Shown here: positions 25,107 to 36,500 of the stretch, one piece after another
Numbering within the stretch: position 1 is the stretch's first letter
Layout: each line of letters starts with the position of its first letter
Source: Lantana camara
Taxonomy: Eukaryota > Streptophyta > Magnoliopsida > Lamiales > Verbenaceae
Direction: 5' to 3'
Length of the DNA stretch: 64,000 bases
Assembly: GCA_037501455.1 (NCBI GenBank)
Contig: CM074858.1
Span: 84,170,501-84,234,500, forward strand
The notes under the pieces: generated by a model
What the model saw: the letters and a program-made list of their open reading frames with translations, nothing else
Database searches by the model: none
Told to the model about the DNA's origin: nothing
Translations under genes and position numbers: made by a program

Positions 25107-25743
25107 TTAATTCTAATATGATTAGAATAAATATTATTGGAATAAGATATTTAATTATTATTAGAATAATTAAATATTCCTAATTTGATTAGGAGCTCTT
25201 TTCTAGAAGGAATATATATCTTATTTTGAATAAGATTCCTATTACTTGGATAGAAAGAAAATAGAAGAAAAGTTAAAGTTGGAATCCGATTCCAACTAGA
25301 CTTGAGGGGTTCGAAACCCTAGCCCTATTTATAGGCTAATGGGTTCGATTTTTTCTCTCACGCGTGACATGGAGATCACGCCCAAACTACGGCTTCATGA
25401 TAGGAGAATTCTCTTGCTCTCTTTCTTCTCGTTTTGTTTCTTTCTTTACACATGTCATAGTACTAGCATGCTCACTCACATGATTTGAATCTAGGACTGG
25501 TGTGGATTATTACTCTAGAGAAAACCTACTATGGAATCTAGTAGAAGGAATCTTTCGAGGGACGAGGGTTGCCATTACCGCATGAAGTGCGTTTGAGGGC
25601 GGCTCAAATCGTGTTAAGAAAGCGACGATTCTTGTAAGTTTTCGAATCCCTAAGATAAGAAATAGAATTGCAAGTCCGATCTTGCCTTTTGGGAAAAATT
25701 TTAAATTTCGCTACGCTTTCTGATCGTGTTTTTTTCCAACAAG

Positions 25744-25758
25744 TGGTATCAGAGCCAC
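25744..25758 (+). other. Primer-binding site of H
   Basis: TGGTATCAGAGCCAC matches the 3' end of initiator Met-tRNA, two bases after the LTR end. Confidence 0.9.
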
Positions 25759-25999
25759 CTTGCAAGGTCTATTTTTGATCTATCTCCTTTAATTGAATTT
25801 TGAGAAATTCTTGAATCTGAGTTACACTTAAGTATGCTTGAATTTGTTTCATAATTTGAGCTTTTGAATCTGAGAGGTTTCCTGAAAAATTTGAGAAAAT
25901 AGGCTTTCTGAAAATTTATTAGATACGTTTTAAATTTTGATTTTAATAAATTCCCGAATTTAAATAAAACATTTTCTGAATTTTTGCACAAAAATCGGT

Positions 26000-26335
26000 G
26001 CAAGATGATGAGGACCAAGCGAGTTCGTCGCCAGCAGTCGCCACACGCGAAAAGGTAGTGTCGAGGGCCGAAAACAGCGCGACGTGTGCCTCGGGCTCAG
26101 CCGGGCAACAAGAGCCTGCCTAGTCCCGTCAGCCGCGCGCAACAGCCCTGCTCCCCGCAGGGACGCGCGCACAGGTGCGCGCACATGCAGGCAGCGCCTA
26201 CCTTCCACCTGGGCGCCCGCACTGATGCGCGCGCGCTGCCTGCCGCCAGGCTGCTCCTTCCTGCCTGCCTATGCTGGCTGTGCGCGTGCCATCCACGCAC
26301 GCATGCGGGCGGACACCCCTCGACGCGAGTTTTCG
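26000..26335. other. GC-rich island in H leader
   Basis: About 330 bp rich in CGCGCG, GCGCGC and TGCCTGC words stand between AT-rich flanks (poly-T and AATTTT). Frames are open on both strands for 60-95 codons, as expected for GC-rich DNA with few stops, but no family is recognised. It could be captured host DNA or a structured leader. Confidence 0.6.
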
Positions 26336-28189
26336 TGTTTTTGGTCCCAAATTTTATTTTAATATTACTTTAAAATTACTTTTCACTGAAAATATTTTAT
26401 TTTTGAAATAAAACTATAAATTTGGGAATTTTGGGAATTAATGTCAGATTTAATTTTTTTTAGGAAAATTAATGTTATTAATTTTGAAATAATAATTTTT
26501 ATAAAATTGTTAATTTTGAATTAACTTGAATTTTCTCAGATTTGAGCTTTTGATTATGAATATATTCTTGAACAAGGAACTGTTTTTCAAATTACTTTAA
26601 GTTAGTAAAACTTAAAGTTAAAAGAATTTTAAATTTGTTGGTAAATTTAAATTCTTGCAATTTTAGAATATTAGGTGATCATGGGTTAGTCTTGTGAATG
26701 TTTTAATTTATGCAGATGGATGGTTTAAATTTGGGGTTAGAGCCCTAGAGTTGCGTTTTTCAAATGGTGTCGGTGCCCCACTTATGTGCGTACTATTATA
26801 TGTTTATTATGTGGCTTTCCATATTACTGTTTTTAGGCTGGGGTATGCCTCGTGTATTTGTCTATGACCAATATGAAGATTGAGTCATATTATTTTATGC
26901 AAAGAGTGTAGATTTTAGAAAGTGAGGTTTTTATTTTACTTTGGAGATTTGCACCCATGGAGTAAGCTGGATCCACACAATAAAGTAACAAGGAGGCGAT
27001 GAATTGAAGACCCCTCAAAATGTTAGGAGGGTTTCTATTATTGTAATAGATAGGACATCGTTTAATTTCCAATTCTCTTATGTGATTTAAACTGTTTCAT
27101 GTGGCATGTATGTTAGAACTTGTGGTTGTGGAGTGGCTCCCACATATCACGCATAAGATAGGAAAACCCATGATCATCTCATACTAGTATCATGTTAGGA
27201 CATGTTATCTGCTAACTGCTTGTGTGTAATGCATTTATGTGAAACTGCATTAAACAAGACTAATTGAAATGGATAATTGTACATGTTGGTGAGGTCAAAA
27301 TTGGACAACTCTCCAGTATTCGAAAATCCCATAAATATTAAGCAACTTCGAAAAATAGGTATTTTGTATAAAGTGAAAACTTTAAATAAAATTCCTACCA
27401 TTCCATCAATAGGATTTAAGTTTGATAGGGAAGCTAGTTGCTGTCCATGAGTCGTGGAGTGGCTATGTGAAACCTATTAGTACTTAGTTTCCTGATTAAT
27501 TACTTTAAAATAATTAATATTTCATGGTTATTTTGGAATGGGCCCGTGATTCGTGGGTTGTTCCGGACTAAGTTTAATCATGATCTTATGATTGATGGGT
27601 TCTGCTTAAAGCCTAAGTAAATATGGATGTCGCACGAGTCGTGGGTTTATATTGAAAGATGGTTGATGTAAAAATATTGTTGAGAGTTCCATAGAGATGG
27701 AATTGGCAAGTTGTACCTACCTAAGGCTTTATTGAGGATGTCCGCGAGTCGTAGGTCCAAGATAAAGTGCTTGGGATCTCAGTACCCTCTGGGAAAACAA
27801 GTTTCCTCTAAGATCGTTGAGATTCTAAGATCTTCTAAAACCAGTTGGAGCTACATACGATAAAAGACATAAATCATATGTATTACGTTATTATTCAATA
27901 TGCTCACTTTTTCTCTGCTTAGCGTTTAGGTTGTAGTTCTGTGATTCTCTACAATACGAAATGCAAACCCATTCATATCCATCCTTATGTCAAACAAGTT
28001 AACTAAGTCCTAACTAACTCTAATTGGCTCCGGATCCTAAAATTTGTTTTAGAATCAGAAAAGAGAAAAGTGTTCTCTATCAGGCGAGATTTTCACTTGT
28101 GAAAATTTGACCCGGGCCAAAAGAGAAGCAATCTAACGTGAATGGATTTTTTCAAACCACTTAAGAGCAATTGAATCACCTCATAAAAA

Positions 28190-28560
28190 AATGTTACAAT
28201 GTATAACATTATGGAATTGTTCCATACTCCAAATGAGGAAACAAGTGCATGAACGTGGACTAAAAGGTCTTATTTGATGACCTTGTAGCCGCGGTATTTT
28301 AATTGAAAATAGAGTTCTCAATGTACTGATTGCTTACATTGCTTCCACCATCATTTAACCCCTTTATGCTCAACTAGAATGATGCTATTGTAGCATAGTT
28401 AAATTTAGTAGATCACGGTTGAGAGCATCCTTGAGAAGGACTAAAAGGTTATGATGGTTAATTCTTCTTCTAAACTCACTAAGTTAAAGGCTTGAAGGCC
28501 TAAAGAAGAAGAAACCCTTAATCGCCCAATAGAGGGGCATGTAAGGGTTACGTCCAAAAG
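28190..28560 (+). pseudogene. Degenerate copia gag of H
   Basis: Stops and frame changes are frequent, but the segment LLPPSFNPFMLN (28339-28374) is a clear match to the conserved motif in the copia gag (UBN2-type) domain. It is followed by lysine-rich codons near 28490-28515. The zinc knuckle and protease are not recognisable between here and the integrase remnant, so a deletion or heavy decay is likely. Confidence 0.6.
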
Positions 28561-28785
28561 ACACTAGAGATCAAGTAGGACGTTTGCTTCTATAGTAGCA
28601 AAATAACGACTTTGAAAGGGAACTGCATAGAGTATGGGTACTCGAATTGGTTATCTCGTGTAGTAATTCTAATAGGATTAGAATTCACTAGTCTTGAGTT
28701 AATTTTGCACAATTCGTTGTGCAAAAACTCAAAATACAGAATACTAATGTTTTGAAAATGCAACGAGATAATAAAAGATGACAAA

Positions 28786-29650
28786 GTTTCGAATTACTTA
28801 AGCACATGTTTAAGAGATGAAAGGATTAGTGAGTTGGACATCTTATTAGGATCATTTTTTGAAAATGGACCTAGACAGTTAACTTCCTGTGAATCCTGTC
28901 TTAAGGGAAACGTTCCCAAAACCCAGTTTATGTGAAACATAGAACGTGCCAAATTGCAATGGGTTTCGATCCATGCTAATGACTGTTGGAATGCTTAATG
29001 CATGTACTAGAAACAATCATTAGTTTAATCAATGAATGAGTGTACTTGATGAAGTACAAATTCGAAACTTATATGAAATTCTTAGAATTTCAAAAGAAGG
29101 TTAGGAACCGAATTAGTCATAAGACATGAGTAACACGATTTGATCGAGATAGCGAATACCTTAGTGACTAATTCCTTAGTCATCTTATAGATAATAGGAT
29201 TATCTCTCAGTAAACTAGTTCAAGAACACCTTAGTGTTTTTGAATGAAAGAACAAAACCTTATAGGATATGGTTCGTTCCATAGCTAGCTTTACTGACTT
29301 ATAATCATTTTAGGAATAAACCCCGAGAATATGCAGTTAGAGATTTTGAATCTAGTACCTTCCAAAACGGTCCTTTAATTGCACTATGACATGTGGCACT
29401 CTAAAATTCCTTGATTATTCTTATCCAAGAATTTAGGTAAATCCTCTTAGGTGAAGAGGATAGTGGGAGATGAGCTTGAAACGAGTTCGAGTTTACACAA
29501 CAATATAGGATACTGTTTATGCAATTCTCTTGAACAAAGTTGTTTGTTTCTAGGAATGTACCTTTCTTAAGGAATCGTTCCTGTAAGAGAAGAAAGGCAA
29601 GCAAACAGACCTCAAAGAAATTTGAAGATAAATACCCCACGCCACATACA
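28786..29650 (+). pseudogene. Degenerate copia integrase of H
   Basis: The remnant starts with the pre-integrase zinc-binding part: CESCLKG at 28888-28908 is the second half of the HHCC motif. Core segments follow in order: KYKFETYMKFLEF-like codons (about 29054-29095), then DRDSEYLS (29142-29165), where the family has a DRGGEY-type motif, then SQ-stop-TSSRTP and a decayed ERRNRTL region. The tail near 29510-29585 recalls the VFVSRNATFLE segment downstream of the core. Many stops show it is dead. B interrupts it at 29654. Confidence 0.75.
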
Positions 29651-30614
29651 GAACGTAACGCCCCGTTTTTCAGCAAACCAGGTATAACGTCACGAGTGGG
29701 TTAGACCGAGAGTTATGTGACTTATGTGTGTTTTATATGCTAAGTGGACTTTTAATATATTTTACTTTCGTGAATTAATTTCCATTACGTGACCTATATG
29801 ATTTATATGAACCTTGATTATGCTGTTTAAATTCGTTTATAACCTGTTTTCTTGATAATTAAAAGTTTTATTTCACTTATGCACCTATTTGAAATTATAT
29901 GAAATCCTTGAACTCAATCGAACTTTTAATTGGACCCCAATTGATCACCTACCAAACGTTGGGCTTTAATTGAAGCACTTAAATCCTTGGAGGACCAAAG
30001 TGAAAACTCCTTCCTCTTCTCTCCCTTAAAGCACGATACACACACCCCTTTTCTCTCATTCTTTTCCTCTTCATTTTCTGTCATCACACACCAAGCTCCA
30101 AACCCCTTTTTTTTCTTCTTATTCTCTTCAATCGATCCATCATCAAGCAAGAAAGGCAAGAGATTAAAGCTCCATTCTTCTCCATTCAAGACAAGAACTC
30201 AAGCCCTCATCATCATCTTCTTCCCATCCTCTCTTCCAAGGTATATGTGTTTATATATGTGCAATTATGAATGAATTGATGTAGGAGCTAGGGGTATGTG
30301 ATTCTTACTTTATAACTTGAATCTTTGTGTGTATATGCTTGAATATGTGATAATCTTTGAATTCTATGCTTGATTGTTGGTATTCTTGGAGCAAGAATGT
30401 GCATATATGTTGTATGTATATGTATGTATATATATATAAATGCGGGTTTATGTGAATTGATGGATTAATTCATGAATCGATGAGTGATATATGTATATAA
30501 TTGTTGTATTTGGTTGTTTTGTGTGATTTGTGGTGTTGCCGGTCCATACGAGAGCCCGAGAAGAGCCCCCCTGCATTCTTTCTTTGATTGTGAACTTTCT
30601 CCCTGGTATAGGGT

Positions 30615-30734
30615 CACGACCGTGCCCGTTTTACCCTTAAAAGTGTCGGGGCCGTGACCATCTCTTTTTGGAGCTACTGTATTGCCTTAGTGTCCGTGAC
30701 CATTTTTTAGTGCAACATTGTCGCGGCCGTGCCC
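30615..30734 (+). repeat. Decayed palindrome quartet in B LTR
   Basis: Four half-eroded dyads appear to derive from a GGTCACGG/CCGTGACC type. The right arm CCGTGACC survives exactly at 30652-30659 and 30694-30701. The first keeps CACG/CGTG (30615-30624) and the fourth keeps CGGCCGTG (30725 region). Centres at about 30619.5, 30651.5, 30693.5 and 30726.5 give spacings of 32, 42 and 33 bp, matching F. Confidence 0.75.
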
Positions 30735-31916
30735 CATTCAAAAGAACTCGGATTGACCTGAGTTTTAGACCTACGGAAACCTCTTGAAGTCTAGAATATT
30801 CTCCAATTGGAATCACATCATTATCCTTTCTAATTTGTGAGATATAATCAATTCATTTTGGTGTCGTCACCTCACCGAAAATCTGAATTCACCAACTTCG
30901 AGCCTACGCCATGTCCACCTTGCTTTGAACCACGATTTGAGCCACATATCATCGGAAATACCTGTTTGTCTTGTTTCATATCCAACAAGCAAAACCCAAT
31001 TCCAACTTCTAGAACTCAAGATATGTTCAATTCTTTACAGCCTGTGCATTTTAGAATCTGTCTGCGCCCTAAATCCGTTCTCTTGCTTTCCTTCCACTTC
31101 ATTGGACTCCGTATGTGGTTTGAATGAAATGTATGCTTGATTAATTGATAATATATGATATGTTTGATTATTTATTTTAATTTTATGGTTTCATTGGATA
31201 AGTGTGAACGTGACTTGAATGCATGAACGTTTAAATAACATGTTTGAAGCTTTCTTATATCCTTTGCCTCTCTCATGTATTTTTAAACTCATGAATGCTC
31301 ACGACATGTTTTAATATGTTGTGTTATGTGGTATAATTGTTGTATTAAAGTTGTGGAGTGTTTTGATATGACTTTGTCGTGTAACGAACTAATATGCTAT
31401 AACGTGGCTTAAGGGCTTTTATATGAAACATTAAGTTCTTTCTTGCATTCTTTTGATGTCTAAAGTGATTCCTCTTGCCTTTTCACTTATTATATACATT
31501 GTAACATGTTGAAATGTGTAATATGGTTATAGTTTGAAGATTTTGGCTCGATATTACTATGAATTATGAAAGATATGAAACGCTTGAACTTCAAACCTTC
31601 ATGTATTGAATGTACTTGAATGAATTACTTGATTATGTGACTTCATGGCGCCATTTCACTTTTTATACATGTGATATCATGTTAATTCATTATCGTGCGT
31701 CATATATGGTTCATATGAAGTCTTGAGTCTCACGATTGCACCGTGTCATTTCTTGTACAGTTTTCTCCAGGGCAGAGACTTCCCGGGTTCTTAGGCTATC
31801 TTCATGTCTTCTTTTCCTTTTGGTATTGTTCGGTAAGGTGTAACAGGTGGGTTTCTCTTCTATTAGATATGAATCGACCCGATATATCCAACGTGAAGGT
31901 TTTAAGCCAAAATATT

Positions 31917-31923
31917 TTATATA

Positions 31924-31972
<49 letters not shown>
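31917..31972. repeat. TA microsatellite in B LTR
   Basis: A (TA)n tract of about 50 bp. Apparent open frames here encode only alternating Ile-Tyr and are not genes. Confidence 0.95.
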
Positions 31973-31975
<3 letters not shown>

Positions 31976-33142
31976 GTCTTTTCAAAACAAGTAAATGATT
32001 TCCAATGTAAAGCCCTTCTTTTATGTATCCCTCCTTTATGATTTTTGGTGTGGACATGATTATTCACACACGGGCCCAGGTACTTAGTGCAAGTGGCTAT
32101 CCGGGGAGGCAAGGGCCGACAGTGATCCCTTGTACTAGCCCCACCATATTTACGGTGATACCGGCCCTCGTTAGAAGATTTAGCAGGGAATGGAAGCTGA
32201 GTACCCTTGGGGGATTCATGTACCCCCACTGGCCTATGTATGGACCAGTGGCCGGGTCTTGCTAACCCGTCCACCACTCGGAGAAAAAAGGTGTAAGTGT
32301 TTATGATTATGTATGATATTGATTATGAATGAATATGAACGAGTATGTATGAATGTGTATGATCGCTAATGTAAAGATTGAATTGATATGCATATATGAG
32401 GAGTAGGTTGGAGATATTTGCCCACCGGCCAGGGCTCACTTATTGATTACATGAACAATTATGATTATGAATGAAATTGATTGTGGTAATCCCGAGTGTT
32501 GTTTTCTTTATTTTAACCCACTTGGGAAATATCTTAAAAACCTCGCACGGGATTATAGCTTGCATGTGGGGGTGTTTAAATTCTAAAAGAAAATTATGAT
32601 ATGCCCTGTTTTTTTTTTACCCACCAGTCCAATATAGACTGAACTCGGCTTTATTTTCAGTTCTTTTGCAGGTTTAGGAATGCTAGGCGGGATTTTAGGT
32701 CTGTCGAGTCCTGTGATTAAGTCCGAGTCACACCACACGCATTTTGTATATTAATTAAGTTTTACAATGAATGTATGAATTGTTATGATTTCATTTTATA
32801 AATTCGGGACAGGCTTCTAGGGATAGATTGAACCCGTGAATTGTGAATTGTGAATTATGATTTATGATTTATGTTTGGAATTTCGGGACTAGGTATCTAT
32901 GCTAGTTGAACCCATCAATTGTTAATTGCAACTACGATTGATTATATGTTTTGCTTCCGCACGTATATTTTATTCTTTGCAATTGTATATTTGGTTTTGA
33001 AGTTAGCTCCTACCTAGCATAGCGAGTAAGTGGTCCCCGTTCGCTGTGACTTGGCATGTGTATGGACTTTTCATTTCATATGCGGGTCGGGTCTCGGTGC
33101 GGGGGATGTGGTGCCTTCCGTTTGGGGAACTACATCCTTAAG

Positions 33143-33160
33143 TGGTATCAGAGCCCCAGG
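33143..33160 (+). other. Primer-binding site of B
   Basis: TGGTATCAGAGCCCCAGG matches initiator Met-tRNA with one added C; the spacer to the LTR is TCCTTAAG. Confidence 0.9.
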
Positions 33161-34169
33161 TTGCAAAACCGGGGTTTCTTGTATCGTGTCATGTCAAGTA
33201 TAGGTCGAACGACTTAGGAACAACATGTCAACGTGTGCATCGCATTGATCATGAGCTTTGTTATTGAAACTTGACATGGATTTATATTGTTAAGTGTGAG
33301 TAACTTAAATTTTGTCAACTTATGTGTTGCATTTTGCATCAAATACGTGCTCTGCTCTTGGTGCTAATTTTGTATCATATGCACTTACTAACCGGCATGC
33401 ATTTATATTGAGTCGAGTTGTGATTGTAGGATATCGATTTAACATCAAACCACGGCCAATTCTCACAACCACAACAACTTGCTACGGGTTTTCTTTCAAG
33501 TGCGGGTGGTTGAAGAGAACTTTGGGGATTTAGAAGATCTCGGGTAATTGGTGACCCTTATGACAAGATTATAGGTTGAAAGTTCAGGCGTGAGATAGGA
33601 GCTAATTTTTTTTTTAAGGAGAAGATTTAACATGGGTAAGAAATCATGCTCATCAAGGCGATGAAGTGATTGGAGATTTGTGGGGAAGCCAAAAGAGATG
33701 GATTGAGCAATATTCTTCAGGGTATAATATACTGTTGGGTTGCGATGGAGTCTCCCCCTTTTCACTCGGAGCAACATGGGCTTTTGATTCTACAACTAAC
33801 ATTGTTACTACTTCACTCGATACCTACAATGAATTGATCAGTAAATATGCTTAGGCAACGGCCAATCGGGATCATCTAATTCACGAAAGAAGCAAAGAAA
33901 AACCTTGAAGGTGTTTCAGTTCGAGGTTTGGACCAACAAAGAGGCGAAGACCTTCAACAGAATCTAAGGTAAAATAGTTTTGTTGGATGATAAATGCCAA
34001 GGATCGCCAAAGAAGGTTCGGAATACCACAGGGTTTGTGAATGGTGAGCAATACAAATCATCAAGGAAGAGTTTCCGAATAAGTCAAGTTCTTAGAACTT
34101 AAGTTTGGGAGGAAGGAAAAGAAGAGGAAATTGATATACTCCGGATTTCGAGTGAGATGAAATTCGAAT

Positions 34170-34358
34170 TTGGAAGAGTTAGAGAAAATCAATCAACCCG
34201 ATGAATATAACCCCATAAAAGATACAGAGCAACAAAGGGAAACAATAAAGAAAGGCAAAGAACTTTTGGAAGGAAATTATGTGCTCAAGTGTAAACAATT
34301 GGAGGACGAATCATTCAACCAATTTGAATTCACAAGATATAAGTCAATGAGACTTTGA
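34170..34358 (+). CDS. Conserved coiled-coil-like mini-ORF of element B
   Basis: This 62-codon frame has the conserved core at residues about 20-48: EQQRETIKKGKELLEG, then NYVLKCKQLEDESFNQF. It is matched almost residue for residue by G (19843-20049, minus strand) and more distantly by C (52256-52447). Counting the 26 aligned codons between B and C by eye, 10 codons differ synonymously and 5 differ by amino acid. The composition is charged and Leu-containing, compatible with a short helix or coiled coil. No family is recognised. It could be an exon-like fragment of a longer lost protein. Confidence 0.5.
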   Translation: MEELEKINQPDEYNPIKDTEQQRETIKKGKELLEGNYVLKCKQLEDESFNQFEFTRYKSMRL

Positions 34359-36173
34359 ACAAGAAGAATTTAGGTTCAAGAATCACGAAGTTTTGGACCA
34401 TGGAGACACGTAAGTCGATACAAGAAACTCTTAAGATTTGGAAGCCATGGGAAGTCAAGACACCCGAGTTGATAATTAAGTTCGGTATTCGGATCGGAGT
34501 GGAGGAAATCAGATTACTTAATCGTGGACAAAGAGAGTTCATTTTTCCGTATGAACTCATAAAGGATAGAGCAAAGCAACTTTGACCAAGGTAATGACCA
34601 TGGAGAAGATTTTTAACAAATTAGAATCGAAATTGGAAAAGAATCAAGAGATCAGTTCCATGGGTATAGAATTTGGGATCAAATAACATCTCGGACTATG
34701 GGGGACACACTACCTTATACAAGAGAGCTAAGGAAATCTGGAAGACCCTGGTTAAACAAACAAAGATCAACAAATTCGACAGTAAATGATGAGGTGTCGG
34801 ACTAAAGCTTATCCCTATGGTGAAAGGTACTTGCATTCATGGCACATGCATTATCCACTACGTTAATTATCTAATTTTCTTACATTCTGTTTAATTGATA
34901 TAATTACTTGGATATGTTGCATACTTTAATTGTTGAAAATGTGCTACATGCATCGAAAATTTTTACCCAACATGCATAGTTTGGTGTTTGCTTGATAGAA
35001 AGTCTTCTCTACCCCGCTCATCGCATACCATTTCAAAACGAGTCGAATTTCGATCAAGAAAGGAAAGGAATCTTGGGTTGTAAAGTAGATAAGGGTGCAA
35101 TGGAAGTTTTGAAGAAGTTGGGAATTAGGGTTAAAGAAATGATGGATCAAGTTCAACGAGCCAAGGTGGAAACTAAGGGGGAGAGTACGACCAAGGAATA
35201 AACTCAAGCTTCCGGTTGTGTCGAGAGAATTACTTCTAGCAGGAATAACGGAAATGCAAGTTTTAACAAGTTACGGGACTTTACAAAAGCAATAAGGAAT
35301 AAGTCAGAAGACTTTCGCATTCGATGAATTTCAAGATCGAGGAGATTAGAACCCCAAAGCATGAAGAGGAAAAGTTATGCTCCAAGCGATAAGAGATGTT
35401 TAGGACTTAAATCGTTAAGGCCGGGCGAAGAATGATCGATGGTTAGAGAAACAATACCATTAATTTCTTGTTATGGGACAAGGATGAACTCAATCTTCCA
35501 AGGATTTAAAAGATAGAGTTTTACATGACGTGAATCGGATACCTAAGATGAAGGAGCTATGAAGGAACTAGAAGAAATGGTAAAAAGGATATCGGGTAAA
35601 GGAAAGGTCAATCAGATCATCATATTCCGTGATGGAAAAAGTGAGAGTCAATTCAACCAAGCCTTTAAAATGAGATGACTTACAGGTATGTCAACTGTTT
35701 TCCATGATAAACCGAGGATACCAAATGGGACTCGTTAGGAAAACGAGTTGATTGGATTGAGGCCAAGAGAACACTTAAGAATTTGGAAGGTTAAGGTGAA
35801 AAATAGGAAAAAGGAATCGAGATCGAGTTATTTGAAAGATGGGATGGATTGAGGACCCGGCGTGTGCTTAAGGATAGAAAGAAGGGAGTTGAGAAATAAC
35901 TCAACCGTGGGTTAATGTATTGGCCCGGGCAATGAGAGCATCATCATCAATTTTATTACTATGGTGAACGGTACACCAAATATTCATGGCATATACATAC
36001 ATGCAACTTTAATTTGAACAATTTCCTAATACTATGTGTGCTTTAATTGCTTATGGTATTAACTGCTCTTGCATGAACGATACTTGAATTACTTGATGTT
36101 TCTACCTGTCTCTTATGTGGTATATACATGCCTATTTATTTATCTTTTCTCTTGGGTTATTGTGTTGTTGTTC

Positions 36174-36277
36174 GAGAGACGGGGTTCTCTCGTTGTTGTT
36201 TGAGAGACGGGGTTCTCTCATTGTTGCTTGTGAGAGACGGGGTTCTCTCCTTGTTGTTCAAAAGATGGGGTTCTTTC
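36174..36277 (+). repeat. Stem-loop array of B
   Basis: Four units stand at 36174-36191, 36202-36219, 36232-36249 and 36260-36277. The first three read GAGAGACGGGGTTCTCTC: a 6-bp stem with a CGGGGT loop. The fourth reads AAAAGATGGGGTTCTTTC; its third stem pair is changed from G-C to A-T on both sides. Spacers are TTGTTG-rich. The array ends about 0.2 kb before the polypurine tract. Confidence 0.9.
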
Positions 36278-36464
36278 GTTACCTGCTACTTGAGTAGACT
36301 TTCAAGTGCTTAGGTTTTGAGGAGTCAAGGGTCATGACTTAATAGCAATTGAAGACCCCTTGTTGCTTGAAGACCTTTTTGCGAACTAATTCCTGATGGG
36401 GAGTTGGTAACCCGCGTGGGATGAACACGAGAAAGTTTTTTTAGAAGTTAGAACTCAAGACAGT

Positions 36465-36500
36465 GGACCTGAGGACAGGTCCTTCTTAAGGGGGAGAGGT
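36465..36500 (+). promoter_or_regulatory. Hairpin and polypurine tract of B
   Basis: GGACCTG and CAGGTCC flank AGGA (36465-36482), followed immediately by CTTAAGGGGGAGAGGT, the polypurine tract that abuts the 3' LTR. Confidence 0.88.

Larger units (their letters stand above)
23219..25741 (+). repeat. 5' LTR of Ty1/copia element H (2.5 kb)
   Basis: The LTR begins TGTTGGGAATAG and ends CCAACA. It is followed by a two-base gap and a TGGTATCAGAGCCACC primer-binding site. A TATA-like TATTTATAG lies at 25326-25334, about 0.4 kb before the LTR end. The termini and the downstream gag/integrase remnants assign it to Ty1/copia. The start sequence recalls the Bianca lineage, but I am not certain. The LTR is unusually long for copia; about 0.4 kb is a MITE (24705-25106) and about 0.2 kb an AT-rich tandem repeat. 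The 3' LTR is not in the window. Confidence 0.88.
25742..29653 (+). mobile_element. Internal region of copia element H (5' two-thirds, degenerate)
   Basis: This long leader (about 25760-28100) is followed by broken gag and integrase remnants on the plus strand. Element B is inserted at 29654, in the stretch between integrase and reverse transcriptase. The reverse transcriptase, RNase H and 3' LTR would lie beyond B but are not present in the window. The leader includes a strongly GC-rich island (26000-26335) and several spaced GAGTCGTGGG-like motifs (27447-27755). Confidence 0.82.
29654..33134 (+). repeat. 5' LTR of element B (3.5 kb)
   Basis: The LTR begins CGTAACGCCCC, with the first T changed to C, and ends GGAACTACA at 33134, followed by TCCTTAAG and the primer-binding site. 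The first 320 bp align with 36501-36821, with roughly 5 percent differences that are mostly C/T and G/A, as expected for methylated DNA decay. CAGAA (29649-29653) would be the target duplication but the partner is lost. The LTR contains a decayed palindrome quartet, a TA microsatellite, and near its end CCGTTCGCTGTGAC and GTGCGGGGGATGTGG blocks shared with A, C, D, E and F. Confidence 0.88.
33135..36500 (+). mobile_element. Internal region of element B (3.4 kb)
   Basis: This region is bounded by the primer-binding site and the polypurine tract at 36484-36500. No gag or pol domain is visible. It holds the mini-ORF at 34170-34358, two copies of the shared GGTGA/CATGG block (about 34816 and 35961) and the stem-loop array at 36174-36277. 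It is mostly purine-rich on the plus strand. It is interpreted as a non-autonomous LARD-type element that would depend on proteins from a relative. Confidence 0.82.

Noticed and set aside
26084..26373. Overlapping 92-95 codon frames in the GC island
   Set aside because: Three frames on both strands are open at once, a composition effect; none matches a known family.
31743..31994. ORFs over the TA microsatellite
   Set aside because: Alternating Ile-Tyr codons come only from (TA)n.
36174..36277. CRISPR-like regularly spaced palindromic repeats
   Set aside because: Period is 28-30 bp, but units sit inside plant LTR elements just before a PPT, spacers are simple TTGTTG-like DNA, and there are no cas genes.
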